A stretch of 8,086 nucleotides of DNA from FLUQ01 sp031548325. GTDB lineage: Bacteria > Desulfobacterota > Desulfovibrionia > Desulfovibrionales > Desulfovibrionaceae. The stretch is from the NCBI GenBank assembly GCA_031548325.1, contig JAVBRE010000076.1:1-8086 (forward strand), written 5' to 3'. A program made the translations under genes and the position numbers. The first letter of the stretch is position 1. Each line of letters opens with the position of its first letter. Below, in pieces: positions 1-5,788 of this stretch. The notes under the pieces are model-generated. The model worked only from the letters and a program-made list of their open reading frames with translations, made no database searches and was not told the origin of the DNA.

Positions 1-105
1 GCGCGATGCGCGGCGGGCCGGTAGAGCCGGGCAACGCAGCGGGTCTCCGCCCCGCGCCCCGCAAGGGGTCTGAGACCCCTTGACCCCGCATTGGGGTCAA
101 GATAG
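1..105. other. Left edge and upstream spacer, no gene called
   Basis: All three plus frames are open from base 1 and stop at different points: a TAG at 22-24, a TGA at 71-73 and a TGA at 81-83. The 3' end of an upstream gene may therefore lie here, but the frame cannot be chosen from so few bases. A pump or adaptor gene upstream would suit the efflux channel that follows, but that is only inference. Apart from the tandem hairpin at 63-100, I see no promoter or other site. Confidence 0.3.
63..100. repeat. Tandem hairpins built from GGGGTC/GACCCC
   Basis: The first palindrome pairs AAGGGGTC (63-70) with GACCCCTT (74-81) across a 3-base loop. The second pairs TTGACCCC (80-87) with GGGGTCAA (93-100) across 5 bases. 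The four GGGGTC/GACCCC blocks can also pair in other combinations (65-70 with 82-87, or 74-79 with 93-98), so mutually exclusive folds are possible. The structure ends 17 bases before the ATG of the efflux gene. There is no T-run, so it does not look like an ordinary intrinsic terminator. It may be an upstream gene's 3' end, a leader structure, or a copy of a dispersed palindromic repeat. Confidence 0.6.
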
Positions 106-117
106 TTGGATACCGGT

Positions 118-1554
118 ATGAAAACGAGCCATATCGCTGCCATAGTTCGCCTGATCCCGGCTCTCGCGCTGGCTGCCGCCCTTTCCGGCTGCGCCGTGGG
201 CCCGGACTACGCGCGGCCCAAAACCACGGACGGCGAAATTTTCAAAGAAGCCGCCGACTACGCCGCAGTCAACGAAAATGACTGGCGACTTGCCAGCCCT
301 GGCGTGGTGGACCAAAATTCGTGGTGGACCTTGTTTCGGGACGAAACCCTGAACACCCTGATGCCGCAGCTGGACGCCGCCAACACCGACGTGCAGGGGG
401 CCGTGGCCCGGCTGCGCCAGGCGCGGGCCGCGGTGCGCGAAGCCAGAGCCTCCTTCTTTCCCGCCATTACCGGCAGCGGCAACGTCAGCCGGGGCCGCAG
501 CGGCGTCGCGACGGTGTCCAATACGTATAACGCGCAGCTTCAGGCCTCGTGGGAACTGGATATTTTCGGCGGTACCCGGCGTTCGGTCGAAAGCGCCGAC
601 GCCTCGGCCCAAGCCTATGCCGCGGACCTGGCCAACGTGATGCTCAGCATGCGCGCGGAACTGGCCCAGAACTATTTCCAACTGCGCTCCCTGGACGAAC
701 AGATCACCCTGTACGCCGAAAGCGTCGCCGCGTACGAGCGTTCGTACACCATCACCAACAACCGCTTCATGGCCGGTGTCGTGACCCGCATCGACGTGGC
801 CCAGGCCGAAGCCCAACTGAAATCGGCCCGAGCCCAGGCCGTTGATCTTGAATTGCAGCTCCGCCAGACGGAACACGCCATCGCCGTGCTGCTGGGTCTG
901 CCGCCGTCCCTGTTCAGCCTGCGCCCCGGCGCCCTGCCCTGGAATCTGCCCGCCGTCGCGCCGAAACTGCCTTCCGCTCTGCTGGAACGACGGCCCGACA
1001 TCGCGGCGGCCGAACGGCGCATGGCCGCGGCCAACGCTGAAATCGGGGTCGCCGTTGCCGCCTATTTTCCCAGTTTTTCCCTGGGCGCGGCCGGCGGGTA
1101 TACGGCGGACATTTTTGACAAATGGTTCACCGCGCCCTACCGGGTCTGGTCCTTGGGCCCTTCCCTGGCCATGACCCTGTTTCAGGGCGGGGCGCTCATC
1201 GCCCGCACCGCTCAGGCCGAAGCCGCGTGGGAAGCATCCGTCGCCGACTATCGCGGTGCGGTGCTGGCCGCGTTTCAGGATGTGGAGGACCAACTGGCCG
1301 CCGGGTCCCTGCTGCGCGGCGAAGCGGCTGTTCAGGACGAGGCCCTGGCAGCCGCCCGTCTGGCCGAAAAGCTGGCCCTTTCGCAGTACCTGGCCGGAAC
1401 CACCACCTATCTTACCGTGGTCACGGCCCAGACCACGGCCCTCACCAACGCCCGTACCGTCGCTTCCCTCAAGGGCAGACGCTTTGTGGCTTCGGTGGCC
1501 CTGATCCGCGCCCTGGGAGGGGGCTGGAGTACCGTCGAACTGCAGAACGAATAA
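118..1554 (+). CDS. Outer-membrane efflux lipoprotein of the RND/NodT (OprM/CusC-like) family
   Basis: This is the outer-membrane channel of a tripartite efflux pump. It would form a TolC-like trimer linking an inner-membrane pump and periplasmic adaptor to the outside. From the ATG at 118 it has 478 residues, normal for the family. A lipoprotein signal ends in LSGC with the acylated Cys at 25, followed by the usual VGPDY-RP start. Other family marks are SWW (68-70), WELDIFGG (145-152), the GVVTRIDVAQAEAQL helix near 220-234, and LLERRPDIAAAE (288-299) followed by the A-IGVA-A-YFPSFSL strand entry; a second outer-membrane efflux repeat follows. An in-frame TTG at 106 is the alternative start. 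I prefer ATG because it gives the usual MK basic signal start, although neither has a good Shine-Dalgarno. The substrate cannot be read. It lies 28 bases before the lipoprotein gene, probably in one operon. Pump and adaptor genes are not in the window. Confidence 0.93.
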   Translation: MKTSHIAAIVRLIPALALAAALSGCAVGPDYARPKTTDGEIFKEAADYAAVNENDWRLASPGVVDQNSWWTLFRDETLNTLMPQLDAANTDVQGAVARLRQARAAVREARASFFPAITGSGNVSRGRSGVATVSNTYNAQLQASWELDIFGGTRRSVESADASAQAYAADLANVMLSMRAELAQNYFQLRSLDEQITLYAESVAAYERSYTITNNRFMAGVVTRIDVAQAEAQLKSARAQAVDLELQLRQTEHAIAVLLGLPPSLFSLRPGALPWNLPAVAPKLPSALLERRPDIAAAERRMAAANAEIGVAVAAYFPSFSLGAAGGYTADIFDKWFTAPYRVWSLGPSLAMTLFQGGALIARTAQAEAAWEASVADYRGAVLAAFQDVEDQLAAGSLLRGEAAVQDEALAAARLAEKLALSQYLAGTTTYLTVVTAQTTALTNARTVASLKGRRFVASVALIRALGGGWSTVELQNE

Positions 1555-1582
1555 ACCCGTAACAATCAGAAGAGGATCAGCC

Positions 1583-2734
1583 ATGAAACGCAGTCTATTT
1601 TCCGGCCTCATCTGCCTCTGCTTTGTTCTGCTTCTGACTTCCTGCTCCCTGATCCAGCCATCCGGTCTCGCGCCCCTGCCCAAAGTGGATACAACGCCTC
1701 CGGCTTCCTATACCAAGGGCGCTCCGGCCTATGAGATGCTCTTTCACACCACCGGCTCGGGCATGCCGGGCGTGTCCGGGCTTATGGGCGCCGGCGACAG
1801 CCGGATCATGACCATGCGCATGATTTCCCAGCCCGGCCCGGCGGGCGGCGCGGCCCCAAAAGCCTATCACATGATCCCCCCAGGCATGAGCATGGGCGAA
1901 TACCTGCCGCTGCTGCCGCCGGTCAAAGAGAGCGCGAAAGGCTACCCCGGCGGCGCCGCGGAAAAACCCGAGCGCATGACCCTGAAAATTTACTGGGGCT
2001 GCGGCGAAAGCGTCCGCAAAGGCCAACCCAAAGTCATTTCCAGCGACAAAGGCGCAGGCATGGACGTCTACTTTTCCGAAGGCAGAACAGGTTCTTCCGG
2101 CATTGCCCTGCGGCCCGGCTGGGCGGAAGCTCTGTGGCCCAACAAGGACGACTCCCGACCGGTACCCTCCTGGGCTTCGCTTGAGGGCGGGCATTTCATC
2201 CACGGCAACTTTTTGCCCCATATCCGCTTTGCCATGGACAAGCAGCACGATTTCATGGCGAAGCTCTCCGTTTCTGCGGGCAGCCAGTCTCTGCAGGATG
2301 CCGTTCCCATAACCTGGAACAAGCTTCCCACCGCCATCGGCTACCATGTCATGGCTGTGGCCTTCAACGACGCGCGCAAAGAGGTGATCATCTGGACCTC
2401 CAGCGAAAATCCGAATGTCAATGTTTCCGGCCGGTTTTTAGAAACTCCGCTGGTTAAACGACATATCGGCGCAAAGATTATTCTGCCCCCGGAACGTGAC
2501 CGCTGCGTCATCCCAAAGGGTATTTTCGCCGGAACGGACGCGGTTGTGGTGACGGTTACCGCCTGGGGCGACGACTATTGGGCTTCTGAACCGCCACGCC
2601 CGGCCCGGCCGCCGAAAAACTGGCGTCCCGACTGGGTGGTCAAAGGCCAGTTTCTCTCCACCGGAAACCTGATGCTGGGTATGCCCGCCGGCTCTTCGCC
2701 CGGCCTGGGCAATATTCTGCGCGGCCTGTTTTAG
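1583..2734 (+). CDS. Uncharacterised Met-rich lipoprotein, cotranscribed with the efflux channel
   Basis: The product has 383 residues and no function I can name. The start is fixed by AGAGGA at 1571-1576, six bases before ATG. A lipoprotein signal ends LLTSC with Cys 21 acylated, so it is probably membrane-anchored facing the periplasm. Residues 52-104 carry nine methionines (for example MTMRM at 76-80), which may bind metal or may only be low-complexity linker. Next come YWGCGESVRKGQP (137-149), ALWPN (183-187), a fibronectin-like pattern ITWNKLPTAIGYHV (243-256), WTSSE (271-275), CVIPKGIF (308-315) and PPRP (337-340). I recall proteobacterial hypothetical proteins sharing the YWGCG, WTSSE and PPRP blocks, but cannot check this. 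With Cys 21 lipidated, the mature protein has two other cysteines, 140 and 308, which may form a disulfide. The operon position suggests an accessory role in export or envelope stress. Confidence 0.85.
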   Translation: MKRSLFSGLICLCFVLLLTSCSLIQPSGLAPLPKVDTTPPASYTKGAPAYEMLFHTTGSGMPGVSGLMGAGDSRIMTMRMISQPGPAGGAAPKAYHMIPPGMSMGEYLPLLPPVKESAKGYPGGAAEKPERMTLKIYWGCGESVRKGQPKVISSDKGAGMDVYFSEGRTGSSGIALRPGWAEALWPNKDDSRPVPSWASLEGGHFIHGNFLPHIRFAMDKQHDFMAKLSVSAGSQSLQDAVPITWNKLPTAIGYHVMAVAFNDARKEVIIWTSSENPNVNVSGRFLETPLVKRHIGAKIILPPERDRCVIPKGIFAGTDAVVVTVTAWGDDYWASEPPRPARPPKNWRPDWVVKGQFLSTGNLMLGMPAGSSPGLGNILRGLF

Positions 2735-2746
2735 CGTTTGGCAAAG

Positions 2747-2778
2747 GCAATACGCGGTCCGTCCGGACCGCGTATTGC
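2747..2778 (+). terminator. 14-bp stem-loop after the efflux operon
   Basis: The arms GCAATACGCGGTCC (2747-2760) and its exact complement (2765-2778) enclose a 4-base loop, 12 bases after the lipoprotein stop codon. No T-run follows on either strand, so classical intrinsic termination is doubtful. It may stabilise the mRNA 3' end or mark a factor-dependent terminator. The hairpin is certain; its role is inferred from position. Confidence 0.55.
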
Positions 2779-2864
2779 GCCTCAGAAGCGGTTTCGCGCT
2801 CCGGAAGAGATTTGGAAAAGACGGAGAAAAGGCCTTGCTCGAAATCTTCTGACGCCCCTCATTC

Positions 2865-2893
2865 TTGACAGAATGCTTTTCAACTCATATAAA
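2865..2893 (+). promoter_or_regulatory. Near-consensus sigma70 promoter for the small Cys-rich gene
   Basis: A perfect TTGACA (2865-2870) stands exactly 17 bases before TATAAA (2888-2893), which matches five of six consensus bases. It sits in a local AT-rich pocket of otherwise GC-rich DNA and faces the 74-residue gene. The predicted start of transcription is near 2900, giving a leader of about 135 bases. It is the best sigma70-type match I found in the window. Confidence 0.75.
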
Positions 2894-2912
2894 ATAAATA
2901 TGATATGCGCTG

Positions 2913-2951
2913 ACAAGCGATGAGCCGGCTTGTACCGCCTTCCGGTTTTTT
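2913..2951 (+). promoter_or_regulatory. Possible leader attenuator with competing hairpins
   Basis: Just inside the predicted transcript, ACAAGC (2913-2918) pairs with GCTTGT (2928-2933). The overlapping block GCCGG (2924-2928) can instead pair with CCGGT (2942-2946), and a small ACCG/CGGT hairpin (2934-2937 with 2943-2946) is also possible. Six T residues (2946-2951) follow directly. This resembles a weak terminator with an antiterminator, or the end of a roughly 50-base RNA. The stems are short (4-6 bp), so the reading is tentative. The rest of 2735-3034 holds nothing else I recognise. Confidence 0.35.
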
Positions 2952-3034
2952 CACCTGATCCCGACACACGACCGCAGCTCAGCCCCGGGCATTCCGTCCG
3001 GCGGCCTTGGCGCATGGTTTACGGAGGTGCCCAT

Positions 3035-3259
3035 ATGGACGGCAGAATCACCATCGTCACCGTCGGCGGCAACGACATTGTGGATGTCGTTCTTACCCCG
3101 GTCGAACAGATCAACCTTACGAACAGCGCGGACCTGCTGCTGTGCGATGTTCAAGCGAAAGATTTCGGCCATGTTCCGGTTTCCGGCTGCGGAGATCTGC
3201 TTTGCGACTGCCGCGAGCAGGTCCATGCGGAAACGGAATGCCCGTACCGCGCGGAATAG
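3035..3259 (+). CDS. Small Cys-rich protein of unknown function (74 residues)
   Basis: I do not recognise this protein. The start is well supported: GGAGGT at 3023-3028 lies six bases before ATG, and a near-consensus promoter lies upstream. Codon choice favours G or C at third positions like the neighbours, so the frame looks genuine. The N-terminal half looks like beta strands (ITIVTVGGNDIVDVVL, residues 5-20). The C-terminal half holds five cysteines, at 37, 52, 57, 59 and 69, with C-x4-C-x-C at 52-59 and His at 46 and 64. That spacing could bind zinc or an iron-sulfur centre, but this is speculation. There is no signal peptide or membrane segment, and the protein is acidic, so it should be cytoplasmic. 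It precedes mnmA by 92 bases, separated by a 15-bp inverted repeat. An upstream in-frame start region (from 2930) is rejected because it lacks the ribosome site. Confidence 0.7.
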   Translation: MDGRITIVTVGGNDIVDVVLTPVEQINLTNSADLLLCDVQAKDFGHVPVSGCGDLLCDCREQVHAETECPYRAE

Positions 3260-3281
3260 AGCGTAACGAGCCTTTTCTGAG

Positions 3282-3320
3282 CAGCGGATCAGTTTGGCAG
3301 ACAAGCAAACTGATCCGCTG
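3282..3320. repeat. Perfect 15-bp inverted repeat between the small gene and mnmA
   Basis: CAGCGGATCAGTTTG (3282-3296) and its exact complement (3306-3320) flank a 9-base spacer. No T-run follows in either direction (GGTATTG follows on the plus strand). It lies 22 bases after the small gene's stop and 31 bases before the mnmA ATG. It may be a terminator lacking a U tract, an mRNA processing or stability hairpin, or a DNA operator for a dimeric regulator. The repeat is certain; its role is open. Confidence 0.6.
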
Positions 3321-3351
3321 GGTATTGAGAGTCAGGGCGTTTCTTGGCACA

Positions 3352-3368
3352 ATGCGGAAAAACCGCAT
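3352..3368 (+). promoter_or_regulatory. Hairpin enclosing the mnmA start codon
   Basis: ATGCGG (3352-3357) pairs with CCGCAT (3363-3368) across five A residues, so the proposed ATG forms the base of the stem. It could lower initiation at this ATG, or indicate that TTG 3382 is the true start. The stem is only 6 bp and may be chance. Confidence 0.35.
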
Positions 3369-4485
3369 ATCGGGAAACGCTTTGTCCTATTCCGCTTCTT
3401 CCTCTTCTTTTTCCCTTGCCGTCGCCGTTAGCGGCGGCGCGGACAGCCTGTACGCGCTGGCATCCCTGGCCGCATCCGGACACGGGGTTCTTGCTCTGCA
3501 TGCGCGATTTCTGCCGCCGGACCTGATTCCGGACGGCTACGAGGCCATGCTGGAACGGCTCGCGGCATCTTGCGACGGCCTAAACCTGCCCCTGCGCGTC
3601 GCAGACTGCGCGTCCGCCTTCACCGCCGCCGTCATTGATCCCTTTGTGCGGGCTTACGCGGCCGGCCTGACCCCCAACCCCTGCGCGACCTGCAATGCGA
3701 CCATGAAATTCGGGCTGCTGCTGGATGAAGCGGAAAAGCTGGGCGCACTCCGCCTGGCCACGGGCCATTACGCGCGCCTGGAACAGACCGCGGACGGTCC
3801 CGCTCTATACGCCGGCGCGGACGCGGCCAAGGACCAAAGCTATTTTCTTTCGCTGACGCCCCCCGGTCGTCTGGCCAGGGCTGTTTTTCCCTTGGCCGCG
3901 CGGCGCAAGAACGAGGTGCGCGCTTATCTTGCCGCCCGGGGCCTGCCCGTGCCCGCCCCGGCGGAAAGCCAGGAAATCTGCTTCGTGCCCGGCGACGAAT
4001 ACCGGTCCTTTGTGCGGGAACGGGCAAAACGTCTGGGCCTTGCTTTGCCCGGCCCCGGTCCCGTGCGCCTGACGGACGGCCGGGTCGTGGGCGAACACCG
4101 GGGCCTGTGGCAGTATACCGAAGGCCAGCGCCGGGGCCTGGGCATCGCCTGGAGCGAACCCCTTTACGTGCTGCGCAAAGACATGCCGTCCAACACGCTG
4201 CTCGTGGGCGCGGGGCAAGAGGACACGCAAGGCCCGGTCCTTGCCGCGCACGTCAACTACCTGTTGCCTTTCAACAAATGGCCGGACGAGCTTCTCATTC
4301 GCACCCGGTATCGGCAAAACCCGCGTGAAGCCTCCGCGGAACTTTGCGCCGACGGCGCCCTGTTGCTGCGCGAAAAGGACTCCGGCGGCCCCTGCGCCAA
4401 GGGTCAGCTGGCCACGGTCTATGGCCGGGAAACACCGGATGGCGCCTCGCGCCTGCGGGTTCTGGCCGGCGGCATCATCAGCTGA
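3352..4485 (+). CDS. mnmA: tRNA-specific 2-thiouridylase MnmA (TrmU)
   Basis: MnmA activates U34 of tRNA-Lys, -Glu and -Gln with ATP and places sulfur at carbon 2, in the cytoplasm, receiving sulfur from a cysteine desulfurase relay. The length from ATG is 377 residues, near the usual 360-370. The PP-loop SGGADS is at 27-32. The catalytic pair is Cys114 in NPCATCN and Cys210 in SQEICFVP, equivalent to E. coli Cys102 and Cys199. DQSYFL and TEGQRRGLGI (from about 256) are family blocks of the later domains. The position equal to E. coli Asp99 is Cys111, giving C-x2-C plus Cys210, a known variant that may hold an iron-sulfur cluster. The start is uncertain: the ATG has no clear Shine-Dalgarno and lies in a hairpin, and a TTG at 3382 after GGGAA would give 367 residues. 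The open frame reaching back to 3007 is not coding. Confidence 0.93.
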   Translation: MRKNRISGNALSYSASSSSFSLAVAVSGGADSLYALASLAASGHGVLALHARFLPPDLIPDGYEAMLERLAASCDGLNLPLRVADCASAFTAAVIDPFVRAYAAGLTPNPCATCNATMKFGLLLDEAEKLGALRLATGHYARLEQTADGPALYAGADAAKDQSYFLSLTPPGRLARAVFPLAARRKNEVRAYLAARGLPVPAPAESQEICFVPGDEYRSFVRERAKRLGLALPGPGPVRLTDGRVVGEHRGLWQYTEGQRRGLGIAWSEPLYVLRKDMPSNTLLVGAGQEDTQGPVLAAHVNYLLPFNKWPDELLIRTRYRQNPREASAELCADGALLLREKDSGGPCAKGQLATVYGRETPDGASRLRVLAGGIIS

Positions 4486-4562
4486 CGCTCCTTTTCACAA
4501 GACCACTCAAGACAGCCCCGGCAGCCTGCGAATTTTCGTTTCAAAAAGATGTTATATTATAT

Positions 4563-4586
4563 TTCAATATTAAAAATAATATTGAA
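4563..4586. repeat. AT-rich 10-bp palindrome downstream of mnmA
   Basis: TTCAATATTA (4563-4572) and its complement (4577-4586) flank AAAA. It sits in an AT-rich pocket (about 4535-4592) unlike the GC-rich surroundings, between the convergent mnmA and flagellin genes. No gene or convincing promoter is visible there. It could help end mnmA transcription or act as a protein-binding site. The stem would be weak in RNA because it is nearly all A-U pairs. Confidence 0.4.
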
Positions 4587-4596
4587 TAAATAGCGC

Positions 4597-4629
4597 AAGA
4601 ATAAACCGGGCCGCCTTGCGGCGGCCCGG
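4597..4629 (-). terminator. Intrinsic terminator of the flagellin gene
   Basis: On the minus strand a perfect 10-bp GC stem (4620-4629 with 4606-4615, loop GCAA) is followed by TTTATTCTT (4597-4605). It lies 47 bases past the flagellin stop. On the plus strand no T-run follows, so it should mainly serve flagellin, not mnmA. Confidence 0.8.
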
Positions 4630-4676
4630 CCAACCTCTGTAATCAATCCCCTAGCCCATACGATAGCCGGCTCCCA

Positions 4677-5567
4677 TCAGCCGCCCATCAACTGCAGGGC
4701 CATACGCGGCAGGGAGTTGGCCTGCGAGAGCATGGCCACGGCCGCCTGCGTCAGAACCTGGTTGCGCACGAATTCGGTCATTTCGGTCGCGACGTCCACG
4801 TCGGAGATGCGCGATTCGGCGGCCTGCAAGTTTTCGGCCTGGATCTGCAGGTTGCTGATGGTGTTTTCCAGGCGGTTCTGCATGGCGCCCAGGTTGGCGC
4901 GGATCTTGTCCTTGGAAATGATCGCGTTGTTCAGAGCGTCCAGAGCCCTCTGGGCCGCGCCCTGGGTGGAGATGGAGTAGCCGTCGCCTTCGGCGGCCTG
5001 GTTGCCCACGCCCAGCGCGGAAGCCGTGGCGTTGCCGATGTTGATGTAATAGTAGTCTTCCGCGGAGTCGTTGGCCGTGCCGACGTGGACCTTCAACTGG
5101 CCGGTGTCCACAAGGCCTTCGCCGTTATGCACAGTGCTGGACAGGTTGCCGTTCAGCAGATGCACGCCGTTGAAGTCGGTGGAGTTGGCGATTCGGGTGA
5201 TTTCCGAAGCCATGGCCTGATATTCGGATTCGATCATCAGACGCTGGTCGGAGTTGTAGGTGCCCGTGGCGGCCTGTTCGGCCAGTTCCTTCATCCGGAT
5301 CAGCTTTTCATCGATGACGCCCAGGGCGCCGTCAGCGGTCTGGATCATGGAAATGGCGTCGTTGGCGTTGCGCACGCCCTGGTTCAGGGCGGCAATGTCC
5401 GCGCGCATCAGTTCGCGAATGGCCAGACCGGCGGCGTCGTCGGCCGCGGAGCTTACGCGAAGACCGGAAGAAAGCTTGCGTACGGAATCGCTGAGGTTGT
5501 CGTAAGAAATGCCCAGGTTACGGGCAGCGTTCATAGCCATCAAGTTGTGATTGATTACCAGAGACAT
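4677..5567 (-). CDS. Flagellin, the flagellar filament subunit
   Basis: The protein is exported by the flagellar type III system and polymerises into the filament. It has 296 residues. The N-terminal D0/D1 region runs from INHNLMAMNAARNL (5-18) through LSSGLRVSSAADDAAGLAI (32-50) to about 140, including TDFNGVHLLNG (130-140). The C-terminal D1/D0 region runs from about 200 to 296 and includes NRLENTISNLQIQAENLQAAESRISD. The variable middle is only about 60 residues, so outer D2/D3 domains are essentially absent. GGAGGA five bases before ATG fixes the start. IRMKELA (90-96) matches the helix that contacts TLR5 in Salmonella flagellin, with Arg91 in place of Arg90. Sigma28 promoters, a structured leader and a terminator make this a single-gene unit. 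No chaperone, cap or other flagellar gene is in the window. Desulfovibrio genomes often carry several flagellin genes, so I give no symbol. Confidence 0.96.
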   Translation of the reverse strand: MSLVINHNLMAMNAARNLGISYDNLSDSVRKLSSGLRVSSAADDAAGLAIRELMRADIAALNQGVRNANDAISMIQTADGALGVIDEKLIRMKELAEQAATGTYNSDQRLMIESEYQAMASEITRIANSTDFNGVHLLNGNLSSTVHNGEGLVDTGQLKVHVGTANDSAEDYYYINIGNATASALGVGNQAAEGDGYSISTQGAAQRALDALNNAIISKDKIRANLGAMQNRLENTISNLQIQAENLQAAESRISDVDVATEMTEFVRNQVLTQAAVAMLSQANSLPRMALQLMGG

Positions 5568-5591
5568 AACATTCCTCCATGAATATTATGT
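5564..5591 (-). promoter_or_regulatory. Ribosome-site hairpin of flagellin, possible CsrA site
   Basis: On the minus-strand RNA, ACAUAA (5591-5586) pairs with UUAUGU (5569-5564) and CAU (5581-5579) with AUG (5572-5570). The Shine-Dalgarno GGAGGA (5578-5573) is left as a six-base loop, with a UAUU bulge on one side. The start codon (5567-5565) lies in the lower stem. GGA in a loop overlapping the ribosome site fits CsrA-type repression as known for Bacillus hag. CsrA binding is inferred. Confidence 0.45.
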
Positions 5592-5615
5592 TTTGCCCGG
5601 TGGAGCACTATGCCG

Positions 5616-5631
5616 GCCGCTTCCCTGCGGC
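5616..5631 (-). promoter_or_regulatory. GGA-loop hairpin in the flagellin leader
   Basis: On the minus-strand RNA, GCCGC (5631-5627) and GCGGC (5620-5616) form a 5-bp GC stem presenting AGGGAA as the loop. That is the classic shape of a high-affinity CsrA target. It lies about 46 bases upstream of the second GGA loop at the ribosome site, suggesting a paired arrangement. The structure is visible; the binding protein is inferred. Confidence 0.4.
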
Positions 5632-5657
5632 ACCGCCACCGTTGCGTTGTTACCTTC

Positions 5658-5685
5658 TTTTCGGCGGTCCCCTTTTTTCCTTTAG
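5658..5685 (-). promoter_or_regulatory. Proximal sigma28 (FliA) promoter of flagellin
   Basis: Reading the minus strand, CTAAA (5685-5681) is followed by 15 bases and GCCGAAAA (5665-5658). The enterobacterial sigma28 consensus is TAAA, 15 bases, GCCGATAA, so only one -10 base differs. The predicted transcript starts near 5651, with a leader of about 84 bases. Confidence 0.8.
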
Positions 5686-5788
5686 GGGTCTTTCCGCTTT
5701 TTCGGAAATTTTCCGCCGCGACCACCGGCCGTCTTTTCGACGCTGAGTTCGTGCCCCCGCACTTCCCCCCGGCGTTTTGCCTGCCCTC

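Noticed and set aside
97..1683. A 528-codon open frame antisense to the efflux gene
   Set aside because: It is a high-GC shadow: Gly/Arg/His-rich composition, no recognisable domain, and it fully overlaps a clear conserved gene.
1595..2347. A 250-codon minus-strand frame over the lipoprotein gene
   Set aside because: It mirrors the coding strand's codon bias and has biased composition without motifs.
2930..3034. Longer start for the 74-residue protein
   Set aside because: It would run through the candidate leader terminator. The GGAGGT six bases before ATG 3035 is far better.
3007..3351. N-terminal extension of mnmA back to 3007
   Set aside because: The extension is Arg/Pro/Ser-rich, overlaps the small gene out of frame, runs through the 15-bp inverted repeat, and is absent from the MnmA family.
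5085..5582. A 165-codon plus-strand frame antisense to flagellin
   Set aside because: It is a shadow of the conserved flagellin gene, with Gly/Val/His-rich sequence and no domain.
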